Below are positions 51,398 through 63,800 of a stretch of 64,000 nucleotides of DNA, piece by piece. The stretch covers positions 132,940,207 through 133,004,206 of the forward strand of contig NC_050098.1 of the NCBI RefSeq assembly GCF_902167145.1, written 5' to 3'. The notes under the pieces were generated by a model, which did not search any database, was not told the DNA's origin, and saw nothing but the letters and a program-made list of their open reading frames with translations. Numbering within the stretch: the first letter of the stretch is position 1; every line of letters begins with the position of its first letter. Origin of the DNA: Zea mays (Eukaryota > Streptophyta > Magnoliopsida > Poales > Poaceae). Both the position numbers and the translations under genes were made by a program.

Positions 51398-54300
51398 TGT
51401 AACACCCTTGGTGTTAGTGGCACTAAAACTTGAGCATAACATCATGTGCATTGACATTTCGTGTTGTTTGTCACACCTATAATGCATTCACTAGGTAAAA
51501 TTTTCAAACAAGTTGTGATGATATGACTTGAAGAGTGCTTAACCTTAGGGTAGGGTATTTGACCCTAGAATTAGGGCCTATGGATGAAAGTGAAGCCAAA
51601 ATGAATAAAAATCTCAAAAGCCATTAGGAATGTTCACAAGATATCAAAGTTGATGAACTTTAGTGTTACAAAAACCCTAGTGTGGCCAAACCCTAAAGAC
51701 AAACCCTAGAAAACCCTAATTGGAACCCTAGGGGGTAAATGTAAATTCTAGGCACTTTTGGACCAAAGTGCAAATATCAAAGTTATAAAACACCACAAAC
51801 CAAGTAACTTTCACATTGGAGAATTTTCAAGTTGAATGATGAAATTTGGACTTATTTGCAAAAGGGTCACATGAACACTATATGGCTAAGTCTGAAATTC
51901 AGTGTATTGAAGTCAACTTTGGAGCTTTATATCTCTAAATTCATAAGGAATTTGCTCTAAGTCATTGCATCAAATTGGTAGAGCTATGATAGGAGTACAA
52001 CTTTGCTTAAGTGATTGATCATTGGTGACATACAAAATTTGGAGATAAATGGACCTGAAGTCGGGATGTCAGTCGGCCTGAAACTGAATCTGTACTGACA
52101 GTGAACTGGGACAGACTTTGGGAGCAATTTCGAGCAGGATCCAGTGAGTACTTGATTCTAGTTGCTATGACAAAATTTAAGCTAGTTTGTAGAAGATTAA
52201 TTTTGCCACAGATGGATTAACGAGTTACTACATAAAAGTTTGAGAACCGAGCCCTTTAAATTGCTCTGTCAGGCACACTGAATGGACTTCCCATTGTACA
52301 GTAACCTGAAGAAGATCGCAGGTTCAGTGTATCTCACCGCTGGTAATCACATGCCGCGATCCTCGCCGGTGCTATGATTCGTGCCCGGTGGCGCGCGGAT
52401 AACTATGAGGGGTGAAAGATCTTTGGCTCGAGATGAAGTCGGAGCACTGTGGCCGCTCTGTCGCCTCATCCACTTGCGTCGCGACGTGGTGGCGAGGCCG
52501 TCGCGGTGATGATCGCCGTTAATCCGAGCCTGCCACACTACTGCCTTGTTACCACGTCACCGTTGGTCGCAATAGGAAGCCTACCTGTCCTCTGAGTCGA
52601 CGCGCCAATGAATGCCATGGTAACTCACGTCAGTGAACTTCCCCTCTCTCCGGCCGCCAGCGCATCTTCTCAAAATTGGGCGCCACCGCTGATGGACTCT
52701 ATAAATTGATGTCCCAGTGAGCTCCGCTAGGTAATTGCGCATCCAAAGCACCAGCTCTCGCCTCTGATCGTTCACAAGAGCCTCCCAATTTCGTATTTCC
52801 CCCAAATCGGTCGGAACGCCGCCGTGAGACATCTCGTCGTGGCCAGTCGTCTACGGGTTAGTTCATGCTCTTCTGTGTGATGTTCTAGCCTCCCTCAAGT
52901 CTCCTATTGCTTGCAGACCCGTTTGATTGAACTAGACCGCATTAAATCGCCTAGAGCACCACGATTTGTCTTCGGTATTCGTCGCCGCCGTGGACAGACG
53001 AACTCTGGGCCGGATTAGTGCAATTAGTTGAGGGATTAGTGTCACCAAGGGTGGAATTAGGTGTCGGTCAAGCTAAGGCGCTGGTCAGTGAGTGTCTCTG
53101 CCGGTACGGGTTCGCCGGAAGGCATGGTCACCGGCGATCACCATAGGGGACCTGTCGTTGCGAAGAAATAGAACTCTAAGGGCCTAACTGTGAATGTCAG
53201 AGACACAAGTAAATAGTGAAAAGGGTTCTTAACCAGTTATTCAAACAGCGGGGGTCCTCTGTGCAAAGACGACATCGCGGGCACGCGCGCGGGCGCGTTT
53301 CCCTATTCGTTGGCCGGCTCGGGCTGGTTTGAGCCCATTATTATTCATTCCTTTTCTTTTTCTTTTTCTGCCAGTTTTAGGGAATTTATAGAAACTTCTA
53401 GAAAAATTATAAAATTATGGGACCAATTTTACTAGACTCCTAAATTCCTCTAGTGTTTAATAGTTCTAAGATTTTTAGTTCCAACCATGAATTATTTAGT
53501 ATTTAAGAAGGCCTAAACCTAGACTTTTTGGAATTTTAGAGATTAATGGATAGCTCCAAAAATCATAAAACTTTTTGGGTGAGCTTAATTTGATAATTAG
53601 AGCCCTTGGGTCAAGTTTGACATGTTTTGGACATTGTTTGATCCCAAACCCACACCCTAGCTTTCGAAGGTAGAATTTGCCTAACCCTAATAGAGTACTA
53701 ACTCAAGGAAACCCTAGTGACTCAAGTGTACCGTAAAGCAAATTTGTATTCAAAATACAACTTGATGTATCTCTATTATAACTACATATTCGTAGCATCA
53801 CATTAGCATTCATGCATATATATGGTTATGTATAGAAAACGAAGAAGTGAGTGTCGAATAAGAAGAGACTGCACCACCAACTGAGACTCCACCTGTCGGG
53901 AACAATTTTTATTTCGATATCTGTGGAACAGATCCTGAATCCCCTACAACACAAGGCAAGCCCCGGTGCATTTACCTTTTCCTTGTGATTTTAAACTCTT
54001 TATCACTTGAATGATGCATTAGGCGATATGAGTTGGGTGCTAAACCAATTGCTGCATTTCCTTCCATGGAATTGTTTACCCTTCCTTGATTACCTGTTTT
54101 GTTAAAAAGTTTTCTGATGCTTAGTCTTTCTTTAGAAAACAAAAATGATTTGGTTTTAACAAAAGATGATGGTTCAGATGGAATGGGATGTTTTCAAAAA
54201 TAAAACTGGATGGTGGATCCATCATGGCTGTGATGGGTTCAACATCTGAAAAGATGTACCTCTGCCAGGTACTAAACTTTGGGATTTTACATGATAAAGC

Positions 54301-55434
54301 TGAGACTGGGCGGGTGACTTTCACGAGAAGAGAGTCTCGGTGTAGTGTCTCCATCTGAGTCGATTAAGGACCGTGTCGATGTAGGCCTGATGATCGAGGA
54401 CCTTTTAACTGGTCACATTCCTCGTCATGGGTAAGCTTTGCCTCGGGCAGACCAATACCAAAAAGGCCAACACGCAATGGGAGTGGAGAGATGACGAGAG
54501 TAGTGTGTACCCTCCGTGGCAAGAGGCTGGACGGTGGTGTATCTGTGCTCTCGGTTGGCGTGAACCCGGTATGGTCTTGAGAAACCTGGTGGTGAGTTGA
54601 CATATGCAAGGGTTAAGTTCTACATATGTCGTGTGATTGGAGATCCTCAGCTGAGTATTAATTGATTCGGATCGCCGTTACTTCTCGGACATGAAGACTT
54701 GGTCACTGACTTACACGTAACAATCCAGTAAACTAAAAGGATGATGAAAAGATGGCTAGTGTAGGCCAAGTGCTTGAACTAGGGTAGAAAGAACTCTAGA
54801 TTCAGGTAATGACTTAACCGGATAATAAAAGTGGATTTTTCTATGGATCCACTGTTAGTAAGCGTTTCTACAAACAGAGTCTTTGATTCTTGAATAGCCT
54901 TACCTTGACTCCCTCAAACCAGCATATCCTTGAGAGTCTTTTTCTTTTGTCGGGTAAGACTTGCGAAAGTACACTCAGTACTCAGGGTTTTCGAACCCAT
55001 GTTGTTGTAGGAGAGGAAAAAGCAGAGTTTTGTTGTTTTCTGTTTAAAGGTGGTACCCAAGTAAGAGCCCCAGCAGTGAAGGTGGCCACAGGAGGATGTT
55101 TGCCTCCCACTTTGAAATCAATAAACTTTTGGGCGGGAGGGTGTTTTGCCTCCCTAGTCTGTAATAATACTTTATGCACTCATAATACCCTAGTATTGTA
55201 ATAATAATACACTCTCTCTATATATGTAAATTAAATTATTGTAATTTGCTTCCGCTGATTCTTTCCTCCGATGTGATGTAATATCTGCGTGACGGGTGAA
55301 GCGCTCTTGGGCGTAATGATGAGGATACAGTTACCGAACTTGTCGAGTGATTATGTGCATCTACAAGGTTGTCCAAGATCCCCTGGACAAGGACAACTGT
55401 AGGTGGGCCTAATACCTTGGGAGGTTCCGTCACA
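51398..55434 (+). repeat. 5' LTR of the Tekay-like element (4037 bp)
   Basis: It starts TGTAACACCCTTGGTGTTA and ends GGTTCCGTCACA. A TATA box is at about 52698-52707. A GGCAAGCCCCGG block near 53951 is shared with the other giant LTRs. Chance frames (for example 54890-55201) are not supported as genes. Confidence 0.9.
52698..52707 (+). promoter_or_regulatory. TATA box of the Tekay-like LTR
   Basis: CTATAAATTG lies about 1.3 kb into the LTR, after a GC-rich stretch. It is the best TATA candidate in the LTR. Confidence 0.45.
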
Positions 55435-55436
55435 GC

Positions 55437-55448
55437 TGGTATTGGAGC
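55437..55448 (+). promoter_or_regulatory. Tekay-like primer-binding site
   Basis: TGGTATTGGAGC, two bases after the LTR end. Met-tRNA type. Confidence 0.9.
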
Positions 55449-55684
55449 GAAACCCATCTTCTCAGATATTGTGTAGTACTTCAAAAGAATTTTCAAATAC
55501 TCACCTAGAAATATTATTTCATTCTTACCTTACCACTTTCTGTTAGTCTCTTATCTTGTGTAGTTGGGTAACAGAGTGCAATATATAAGAAGTTGGGGAT
55601 CAATGGAGGTTGATTCCATAATTATTAGAATATGCATGCATCATGTTAAGAATATAATAATAAATCTTCCCCTCTTATGGAGAT

Positions 55685-56248
55685 ATGGCACGTACTAGGA
55701 AAACAACACACAAATCTACTAGACCTTTTGGTGTGCCACGACATCAGTTAGCTTCCAGTCACGAAGGAAGTAGTAGTGGTAGTAATGACCCAATTGGAGA
55801 CCTGGAAGCCAGGGTGGAACAACTTCGGTCAGAGTTACGCTACAGGAATAGGGCACGGGAGCAGGACAGTCACCGTATAGCCAAAGTCAGCCGCTTACAG
55901 TACGAGATTTCAGAACGGGATTCGGCCATTGATTGGGCCGTTAACTCGCGTTCGATCGCTTGGGACCGCGAAGCAAAAGCTCTAGCTCGTGTGGTAGAGC
56001 TTAATGCGCCCCTTGAAAGCCTGCAAGTGTACTGTAATACTTTACATGAAGAAGTACATGTATTGTATGCTCGACTGCACCCGAACGTGCCTTCTGACAT
56101 TGCTGCAATGGGAGCCGGACCATCGGGAACAGCAAATGAAGGACCTGATGGGGAGTTGGACCTTTTTAGGCCCCCTCCTTCCATGAACCTTGCTGACGAA
56201 CATTCTCCTGTAGCAGGAAATGAAGCAACAAAGGATGAAGAAGACTAG
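55685..56248 (+). CDS. Small first ORF of the Tekay-like element
   Basis: An intact frame of 187 codons starting MARTRKTTHKSTRPFGVPRH. The N-terminus is basic; residues about 35-120 are heptad-like and charged (LEARVEQLRSEL, SRLQYEISERDSAI) and probably form a coiled coil; the C-terminus is acidic (EATKDEED). It lies between PBS and gag, where Tekay/Del-type chromoviruses often have an extra upstream ORF. It has no catalytic motif. It could act in particle assembly or RNA handling, but this is a guess. It is the only element gene in the window with no visible break. Confidence 0.6.
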   Translation: MARTRKTTHKSTRPFGVPRHQLASSHEGSSSGSNDPIGDLEARVEQLRSELRYRNRAREQDSHRIAKVSRLQYEISERDSAIDWAVNSRSIAWDREAKALARVVELNAPLESLQVYCNTLHEEVHVLYARLHPNVPSDIAAMGAGPSGTANEGPDGELDLFRPPPSMNLADEHSPVAGNEATKDEED

Positions 56249-57180
56249 AATAGTATAGTTTAGATATTATACTTATGTAAAATAAATAATGAAGTCGAGT
56301 TGTACACTGGAGTCTGTATAATTATTACATTTTGGTAATGTAATATGATGGTGTTATATTTTTTTCCAAATGTTTCTTTGCCTCATATGCCATCACGGAC
56401 TTGCACACATGATGGTGCGGGGACTTCCCGCGGTAGGGAGGATACTCCCAACCCGCCACCAGTACCACCGACTTTGGTCGAGGCTATCGCTGCCCTGGTC
56501 AATGCCACCGCTGATAATACGCGCTTCTTGCGCGAAATGGCGGTTAATCAGTTCCAACAGCACGGTGGGAGAGCTACTCCTCAAGGACCGCATGAAACAA
56601 CATATTTGGAATTCTCTGAGACTCGACCCCCGCTCTTCATTAAAGCAGAAGAACCTTTAGAAGCTGATGAATGGGTAAGAGTGATGGAACAAAAGTTTGG
56701 ATTGATTCGATGCACGAAAACGCAAAAGCCATTGTTTGCCGCACAACAGCTAAGAGGGTCTGCTAGTACTTGTTGGGCAAATTTTTCAGCAATCCAACCG
56801 ACTGGGCATCAGATTACCTAGGAAGAATTCAAGCTAGCGTTTCGGGAGCATTATGTTCCAAAGGGAATGCTCCATATGAAACAAGAAGAATTTATCTGGT
56901 TAAAGCAAGGGGGAGATACTGTAATGCAGTATCTCAACAAATTCAACCATCTCTCCCAGTATGCCATTGACCAAGTGAATACAGATCTGAAGAAAAAGAA
57001 TTGTTTTATGAGGGGACTCAATGACAGGCTTCAGCGGAAAATGGCAACATGCTTGGACCTTACCTACAGTAGGGCTGTCAGTACGGCACTGGCAGTGGAA
57101 GCTAAAACTGCAGGGCATGGAAAATCAAAGGGGTTTGGAGGTGATAGGTCAAATCAAGGGCCTGATAAGAGAACCAGGTT

Positions 57181-57380
57181 CACTACACGACGGTTGATCT
57201 TTAGCGACCCTTATTAGATACCAACTGTTGGTTGCTAAAGGGTAGGGACCGACGGTCAGTCGCTAAATCCTTTTGTAGCAACGGTTGGTTGGTCGCTAAA
57301 AGTCTAGAAATTTAACAACTTATGGTTGGTCGCTATAGATGTCGTCGGGGACTAGCAGTGGGTCGCTATAGAGCAAGGAT
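57181..57380 (+). repeat. Left TIR and subterminal repeats of the small CACTA
   Basis: TIR CACTACACGACGGTT followed by several TGGTCGCTAAA and TTAGCGACC words; these match the right end (60540-60816) in inverted form. Confidence 0.85.
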
Positions 57381-57617
57381 CACTATCAAATTTTATAGCC
57401 TGAACGTACCTGTAGATGTTAGTGACTAAAAATTAATTAAAACAAGTAAACATTGATCGCTAAATTGCGTGGTGATTTATTTCTTTTTAATATTGCTTGT
57501 ATGTTTATTTCATGGTTTGTTTATGTATGGACATGAATATAGTATGCAAATGTGTTCTTTGTGCTCATATGATATTAGATTCGAGTTGAAAGTCGTTTTA
57601 AATCCTACATAAAGAGT

Positions 57618-57941
57618 ATGGATAAATCATGGATCACAAGTGAATGGTTTTCTAGGGAGACAAAGGTTTATAAACAAGGGGTGAATGGTTTTCTAGCTTT
57701 TGCATTTAGACATTCAGCAATAGGAAACAAGATACTATGCCCTTGCAAGAAGTGTGTTAACTCATTTTGGAGAGAGGCCGGTGAAGTGCGAGAACACTTG
57801 ATATGTGATGGTTTTCTAAAAGGGTATACAACATGGACCTTACATGGAGAAGCTTCGTCCTCTTTTGTGAATCATGGTAACAATGATGATGAGTTTAGCA
57901 AGCATCCCACAGAAGATGATGTAATATCTGAGTTGTTGTAA
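57618..57941 (+). pseudogene. Transposase-associated domain remnant of the CACTA transposase
   Basis: A 107-codon frame starting MDKSWITSEWFSRETKVYKQ. It has the family pattern of a zinc-binding-like CPCKKC at residues about 41-46, then HLICDGFLKGYTTWTLHGE. The same domain opens the TNP2 gene of the larger CACTA at 33031. Here the TNP2 core that should follow is absent: the frame ends at 57941 and AT-rich DNA follows. It may be a decoy DNA-binding piece or simply a leftover. 57950-58140 holds no gene. Confidence 0.8.
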
Positions 57942-58184
57942 CACTATAAAAGCCATCAACTAAAAATAATGAATTTAGTTATTACAATAAATAGGGTAAT
58001 AAATTTTTATTCAAATGTTTATTATTTATTTACATTCGTAATAATTTATTCAAATGTTTATTATTTATTTGGTAATTTTTTTATGAATTTTTAAGTAATT
58101 TAAAAATGCATTTCGAAATAAATAAAAAAAGAAAACTCTCCCTAACCCTAAGGCCCACTAGGGGCCCATCTACCTAACCCAGTC

Positions 58185-58485
58185 GTGCGCTCCCTGGCTT
58201 CTCTCTCAGCCGCAGCCGCCGCCGCTTCTATCTCTCCCTTCCCTCTTCTCTCTGTCCTCACCTCTCTCCTCCCTTCCCTCGCCTTCGCTCACGTTGTTTT
58301 GTCGCCCTTTGCGTGGCTAGCGGAGGCAGCAGCCGCTGGCTGCATCTCTCTGCTTGCCGGCGTTGGAGGTTTCCCGGCGGCGCAGCGGACGCACACCATA
58401 TCGACGGGCGAGGCCTGCCGCCGCGGGCTCGCCGCCCGCATCGACAAGCTCGCCGACGCCGTCAGCGTCACCCTCGGCCCCAAAG
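58185..58485 (+). pseudogene. Captured chaperonin-60-like first exon
   Basis: A GC-rich exon ends at 58485 with a canonical donor (GGTGAGT). Its end reads HTISTGEACRRGLAARID and KLADAVSVTLGPK, which fits the N-terminal region of type I chaperonin 60 (usual pattern ...LADAV.VTLGP(R/K)GRNVV). The donor falls where RNVV should begin on the next exon, and that exon is not present. The upstream alanine/serine-rich part could be a transit peptide, which would fit a plastid or mitochondrial subunit, but its start is unclear. The sequence alone does not settle which paralogue was the source. Confidence 0.6.
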
Positions 58486-58622
58486 GTGAGTCTTGCGTAA
58501 GCTTGCTTCGGTTCCTGTTATCTTGCTGGGGATGTATTGAGGTTTCGAATATTGATTGGGTGTCAAATCTTGTCTGGTTTACCTTCATTCAGTTAACAAG
58601 TTGCTTACAATACGATTTTCAG

Positions 58623-59092
58623 ACCCATTTGGACCTAAAATGTTCGAGCTAACGGTACACTACGATTCACCTGTTGCTGCTGGTGTTATGAGGGCAGTGA
58701 GCTTTAGGACATTTCTATGCAGAATAGTTACTTCAAGATTCGGGTCTCTTGACCTTGTGTTGTTGCTCCCCAGCAATCTCCCCTTTCAAGTCACATGGTT
58801 ACGTAGCTACTTCAAACTCGTTGATTGGTTTTTGTGAAGATTCTATTTAAGCTCTTAGGTTCATATCTCATGTTGTTCTTACTATACAGATACTCTGTGT
58901 GTCTTGTACTCTATTGATTGTTGAAAGCTCAGATGTTTATTGCAGGGAGGAATGCTTGTCGCCGTGCCCTGCTCTGTGTCCCACGCGTGTCCCTGCTTCA
59001 GCGCCCTCTCCTCCCTGCCCTGGAGCTCGCCCATCTCCCATGGCCGCCCCTCCCTGCTGCAGCTCGACGCCCATCTATTTTTTTGCTTCTTA
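58623..59092 (+). other. Possible further captured exons, unidentified
   Basis: Two blocks follow AG acceptors: one after TTTTCAG at 58622 (open to 58837), and a GC-rich one after TTATTGCAG near 58944 (open to about 59092). Neither gives a protein I recognise. They could be exons of the ATP10 donor gene, of a third gene, or chance. Confidence 0.3.
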
Positions 59093-59237
59093 ATTAATGA
59101 TTTTGTTCCAAAAGCTATTACTAATACGAATTTTCATATTTTATTTACATCTATCACTTTACATTACATTTTGTATGTAGTGAAGCTAATATGCTATATT
59201 GATCTTAATGATTCAATGGTTAACTGATCCTCAACAG

Positions 59238-60243
59238 AAATTGGCAGAGTCATGGAGTTTACCTTACCTGGATGCTTTCGGTGCTGCCAAGAACATGCAT
59301 GTTTATGAGGTATTGGTGTTATTGTACTTAATGATTACTGGCTTGGTTTTGGATCCAAAGTGCCGTTGACACTTGACAGTTTCTTAATGATTACTGGTTT
59401 GGTGTTGGATGCAACGTGCTATTTGCCATTTCTTAATGATTACTGGGTTGATGTTGGATCAAGTTCCACTGACAATTTTTTGAGAGTAAAGGAAAGAAAA
59501 TATTGGACGGCACTGATGTTACCCTGTAACCGTACAATTCATTATCCATTTTTTTTGCCTTTTCACATCATTGATAATGGCTAAGATGCTTTAATGTTAA
59601 TAGTTCATATAATTGCCATTTATGTGATTCAATTTCAATTTCTTTGATTGTCGATATATGCTCAGGTTTGGTTATATCTATGTTTATTCCATATCAGGAT
59701 TAGTACAATTACTCAGCTGTTATTCTATACCATGTGATGGAAAGGAAAATGCACCTGTGGTTAAACTTTAGCTAGTGAGGTATTTTTTAACATTTGGGAT
59801 TTTGGGTAGTGTAGAGAGGGAAAAAATGTGACACTATTCCAAGCAGAGATTTGAAAGAAAATATATGTTATGTTCCAGGTCTCATTTATAGATTCTTGGG
59901 TATTATCATTGAGTCCTATGAGACGAGCATTTCTCAAGGCGATGAGGAAATCTAACAATCCACGGAGACATGTTGTCTATGCTTTCGGGGACCATTATGA
60001 CTTCCGGAAGAAACTTCAAATTATAAACCTTCTCACTAGGTAACAATACTCTCTTTGGTCATTTCATAAATACTAAAAGTAGTTTTTTCTTGTCAATATA
60101 AGGTAGGTGTACTCTTGAACTGCAGATACATATATCTGGTTGATGGCCTGGGAAGAATAAGATGGCAAGGCTCTGGATCTGCAACACAAGAAGAACTGTC
60201 GTCACTAATAGCGTGTACCTCCATTTTGTTAGATGAAAAATGA
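59238..60243 (+). pseudogene. ATP10: Captured ATP10-like 3' exons (mitochondrial ATP synthase assembly factor)
   Basis: Three exons with GT/AG borders stay in one frame. 59238-59309 encodes KLAESWSLPYLDAFGAAKN..., 59879-60039 encodes VSFIDSWVLSLSPMRRAFLK... with VVYAFGDHYDFRKKL, and 60126-60243 encodes YIYLVDGLGRIRWQGSGSA and ends at a TGA. The GRIRWQG.G.AT.EEL tail and FGDHYDFRKKL block fit plant homologues of yeast ATP10, which helps assemble the F0 part of mitochondrial ATP synthase. I rely on memory of the family, not a search. The frame is intact across all three exons, so capture is recent or the piece is tolerated. The N-terminal half of the gene is missing. Confidence 0.7.
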
Positions 60244-60540
60244 GATGGGGTGGCTGATCTTTGCTATTTTGTAACTTCTGGTACAAGATATTTTGTGAAT
60301 GATCATCTCTAGAGCTTTTGTGAATGACCTAGCTAGCTATCTGTAAATGGTCTAGTTGTGAATGATATTATAATTGTGATGCTTTTGTGAATATATAATT
60401 GTGGTGCTTTTGTGTTTATGTGATGGATCTATGATTGTGGTATACTGATTAACTGTGTATGTCTTTATGATTTGTGTATAAAAATATGTGATTTGTGGTG
60501 CTTAATTAAATGTATATTATTATTAATAACAACTATAAAA
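60244..60540. other. Spacer between ATP10-like exons and CACTA right end
   Basis: AT-rich with repeated TTGTGAATGAT and GTGATGGATC-like words; perhaps the 3' untranslated part of the captured gene. No frame of note. Confidence 0.45.
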
Positions 60541-60816
60541 GGGCAACTTTCTGTTGGTTGCTAAATGTATAGTATGTCGACTTACGGTTGGTTACTAAAT
60601 CTATAGTACAACAACCCACAGTTGGTCGCTAAATATACAATATTAGCAACGGACGGTCGGTCGCTAAAAAGATGTCGGTCACTAAAGTCTTTAGCGACGG
60701 CACTTACAGCGACCATCCTTATGGGTCGCTAAAAGTTTTTAGCAACCAAACGTAGGTCGCTGAAGGCTGTTTTAGCAACCAACCGTAGGTCGCTGTAAGT
60801 GAACCGTCGTGTAGTG
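60540..60816 (-). repeat. Right subterminal repeats and TIR of the small CACTA
   Basis: GGTTGGTCGCTAAA / TTAGCGACC words repeated in both orientations and ending in the inverted TIR AACCGTCGTGTAGTG. Confidence 0.85.
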
Positions 60817-63800
60817 GTTGGTGATCCGACCTTTTAATCAAAATCGTTCTTCGCCTCGCCCACCTTCATATCCATTCAAGCAGTCTGTCTTTATTCGTCC
60901 CACTACTGCCCCCGCTCCTACCAGTCAGTCGAGTGCCCCTGGTACTCGTTTTCCTGCTCTCCCCAGTTCTTCCACTGGTTGCTTCAATTGTGGAAAGTCC
61001 GGACACTTTATCAAGGACTGCCCATACCGAAGCAAAATAAAACCAATTACCAACAAAATTCTAGGAACCCCAACCAAGGAAAGGGGAACACGGCTAATAC
61101 TTCAACGGGTAAGAATTTCAAGAAAACTAGACAGATTTATTATACCCAAGTGGCTACAACACCGGAGGGCGAGCCGGTAATCATGGGTACATTCCTTGTT
61201 GCCAATCACCCAACAGTTATTCTCTTCGATTCTGGTGCATCACATACCTTCGTAAGCAAGAATTTTGTGGAAAAGCATTGCATTCCTTGCACTGAATCAA
61301 GGGAAGGATTTATTATCCACTCACCTGGGGGACAGATATTTACTAAGGAAGTAACCTTCCACATACCAGTAACGTTGGCCAGACGGGAATTTCCTACCAA
61401 CATGATTGTTTTTAAGGGGCAAGACATAGATGTAATCCTGAGCATGAATTGGTTAGCCCAACATAAGGCCATCATCAATATAGACTTAAGGACCATCAAA
61501 TTGAGCCATGGTCGTGGAGAGATTCAATTGTCCATCCCTGTAGTTGTCCCAGCCAAACCATCTGGACGAGTTTATGAAGCTATCGTACAAGAAATCCAGG
61601 ATATTCCGGTGGTATGTGAATTCCCGGATGTCTTTCCTGAAGACTTGCCTGGGTTTCCTCCAGAAAGGGATGTGGAATTCGTGATTGTAAAGCCCGATAT
61701 GGCTCCTATTTCTAGAAGATCGTACCAAATGCCACCTAATGAATTGGCAGAACTCAAGACTCAATTACAAGACCTGCTAGAGAAGGGGTTCATTAGGCCT
61801 AGTTCATCACCATGGGGATGTCCAGCAATTTTCGTTAAGAAGAAGGATCAGACACTTCGAATGTGCATGGAGTACCGACCCCTTAATGAGGTTACTATCA
61901 AGAACAAGTACCCTCTTCCCCGGATTGATATCTTATTCGATCAACTTACTAGAGCTCGGGTATTCTCCAAGATTGACCTCAGGTCAGGTTATCATCAGAT
62001 CCGTATTCGACCCGAAGATATACCCAAGACCGCATTCACCACGCGGTATGGATTATTTGAATATTTGGTTATGTCTTTCAGATTGACAAATGCTCTAGCC
62101 CACTTCACGTATTTAATGAACTCGGTATTTATGTCCGAGTTAGATAAATTTGTGGTGGTCTTCATTGATGACATCCTTATCTGTTCCAAAAATGAAGAGG
62201 AGCATGCTAAGCACTTACGGATCGTGCTAACGCGCTTAAGGGAGCACCAGTTGTATGCTAAGTTCAACAAATGCGCGTTCTGGTTGGAGGAAATCTAGTT
62301 TCTTGGACATGTATTGTTTGTACAAGGGATTGCGGTCGATCCCAGCAAAGTCAAGGATATTCTAGAATAGAAACCGCCTACTACAGTACATCAAGTTCGA
62401 AGTTTCCTTGGACTGGCTTGATATTACCGCAGGTTCATTCTGGATTTCTCCAAGATTGTTAAACCTATTACGGGTTTATTGAAGAATGATACAAAGTTTG
62501 ACTGGTCCCCAAAATGCAATGAAGCCTTCAAACAATTGAAGGTGTTATTAACCACTACTCTGGTATTGGCTCAACCGGACATTGAAAAACCTTTTGATGT
62601 GTATTGTGACGCATCAGGTAGTGGACTTAGATGTGTCCTAATGCAAGAGGGCCAAGTCATAGCTTATGATTCGAGACAACTACGCCGACATGAGGAGAAC
62701 TATCCAACTCATGATTTGGAATTAGCTGTAGTTGTTCATGCCCTTAAGATATGGCGTCATTATCTGCTGGGAAATACTTGCCATTTATATATAGATCATA
62801 AAAGTCTGAAATATATCTTTACCCAGTCAGAACTGAACATGAGGTAGAGAAGATGGCTTGAGCTAATTAAAGATTATGACATGGAAATCCACTATCACCC
62901 AGGAAAAGCCAATGTGGTGGTAGATGCATTGAGTCGCAAGGCTTCCTGTCATTGTCTTACAGTAAGGACCCCTGGCACCACACTATGTCAAGAAATGGAA
63001 AAGTTAAACCTGGGTATGATACAACACGGAACTTTGACACAATTAAAGCTTGAGTCAGTTCTTCTACAGAGAATTATTGATGCCCAAAGAACCGACAAGG
63101 GTATGGAACACATTCATGAGAAAATAGAAGTCGGCAAAGCTAATTGCTTGAGAAAAGATGACCAAGGAATAATATGGTTCAAAGATCGCATAGTTGTGCC
63201 TAAAAATGTTGTAGTCCGAACAAATTTGGATGAAGCTCATCTTAGTCGATATTCCATTCATCCCGGAAGTACTAAGATGTATCAAGACTTAAAGCAACAC
63301 TATTGGTGGACAAAAATGAATATTGATATTGCACGCTATGTGGCAAGATGTGACACATGTAGATGTGTCAAGGCAGTGCATATGAAGACCGCTGGACCAT
63401 TACAATCCTTGCCCATCCCAACTTGGAAATGGGAGGATATTAGTATGGACTTCATTGTGGGATTACCCAGGACAGCTAAAGGTTTTGACTCTATCTGGGT
63501 TATAATTGATCGGCTTACAAAAATAGTCCATTTTCTACCGGTCAAACATCTTACCCGGTCATCACCTATGCCTAGATATATATTGCTCGTATTCTCAGTT
63601 TGCACGGAATTCCAAAAACAATAGTGTTGGACCGTGGACCACAATTTGTATCCTAGTTTTGGGAAGAGTTACATAAGTCCCTAGGTACTAAACTGCTCCA
63701 CAGTTCAGCCTATCATCCTCAAACAAGTGGACAAACTGAGAAAGTAAACCAGATACTTGAAGACATGTTGCGAGCATGTGTCCTGGAGTTTCCATAAAAA

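Larger units (their letters stand above)
57181..60816 (+). mobile_element. Non-autonomous gene-capturing CACTA element, TSD GTT
   Basis: 3636 bp, starting CACTACACGACGGTT and ending AACCGTCGTGTAGTG, a 15-bp perfect inverted terminal pair. GTT flanks it (57178-57180 and 60817-60819). Subterminal regions carry TTAGCGACC / GGTCGCTAAA words in both orientations (57195-57380 and 60540-60800). Inside are one transposase-associated domain, a chaperonin-60-like exon and three ATP10-like exons, all on the plus strand. No TNP2 core. It needs a partner element to move. Confidence 0.93.

Noticed and set aside
54890..55201. A 103-codon frame near the end of the Tekay-like LTR
   Set aside because: It lies in U5 just before the PBS; no domain and no reason to expect a gene there.
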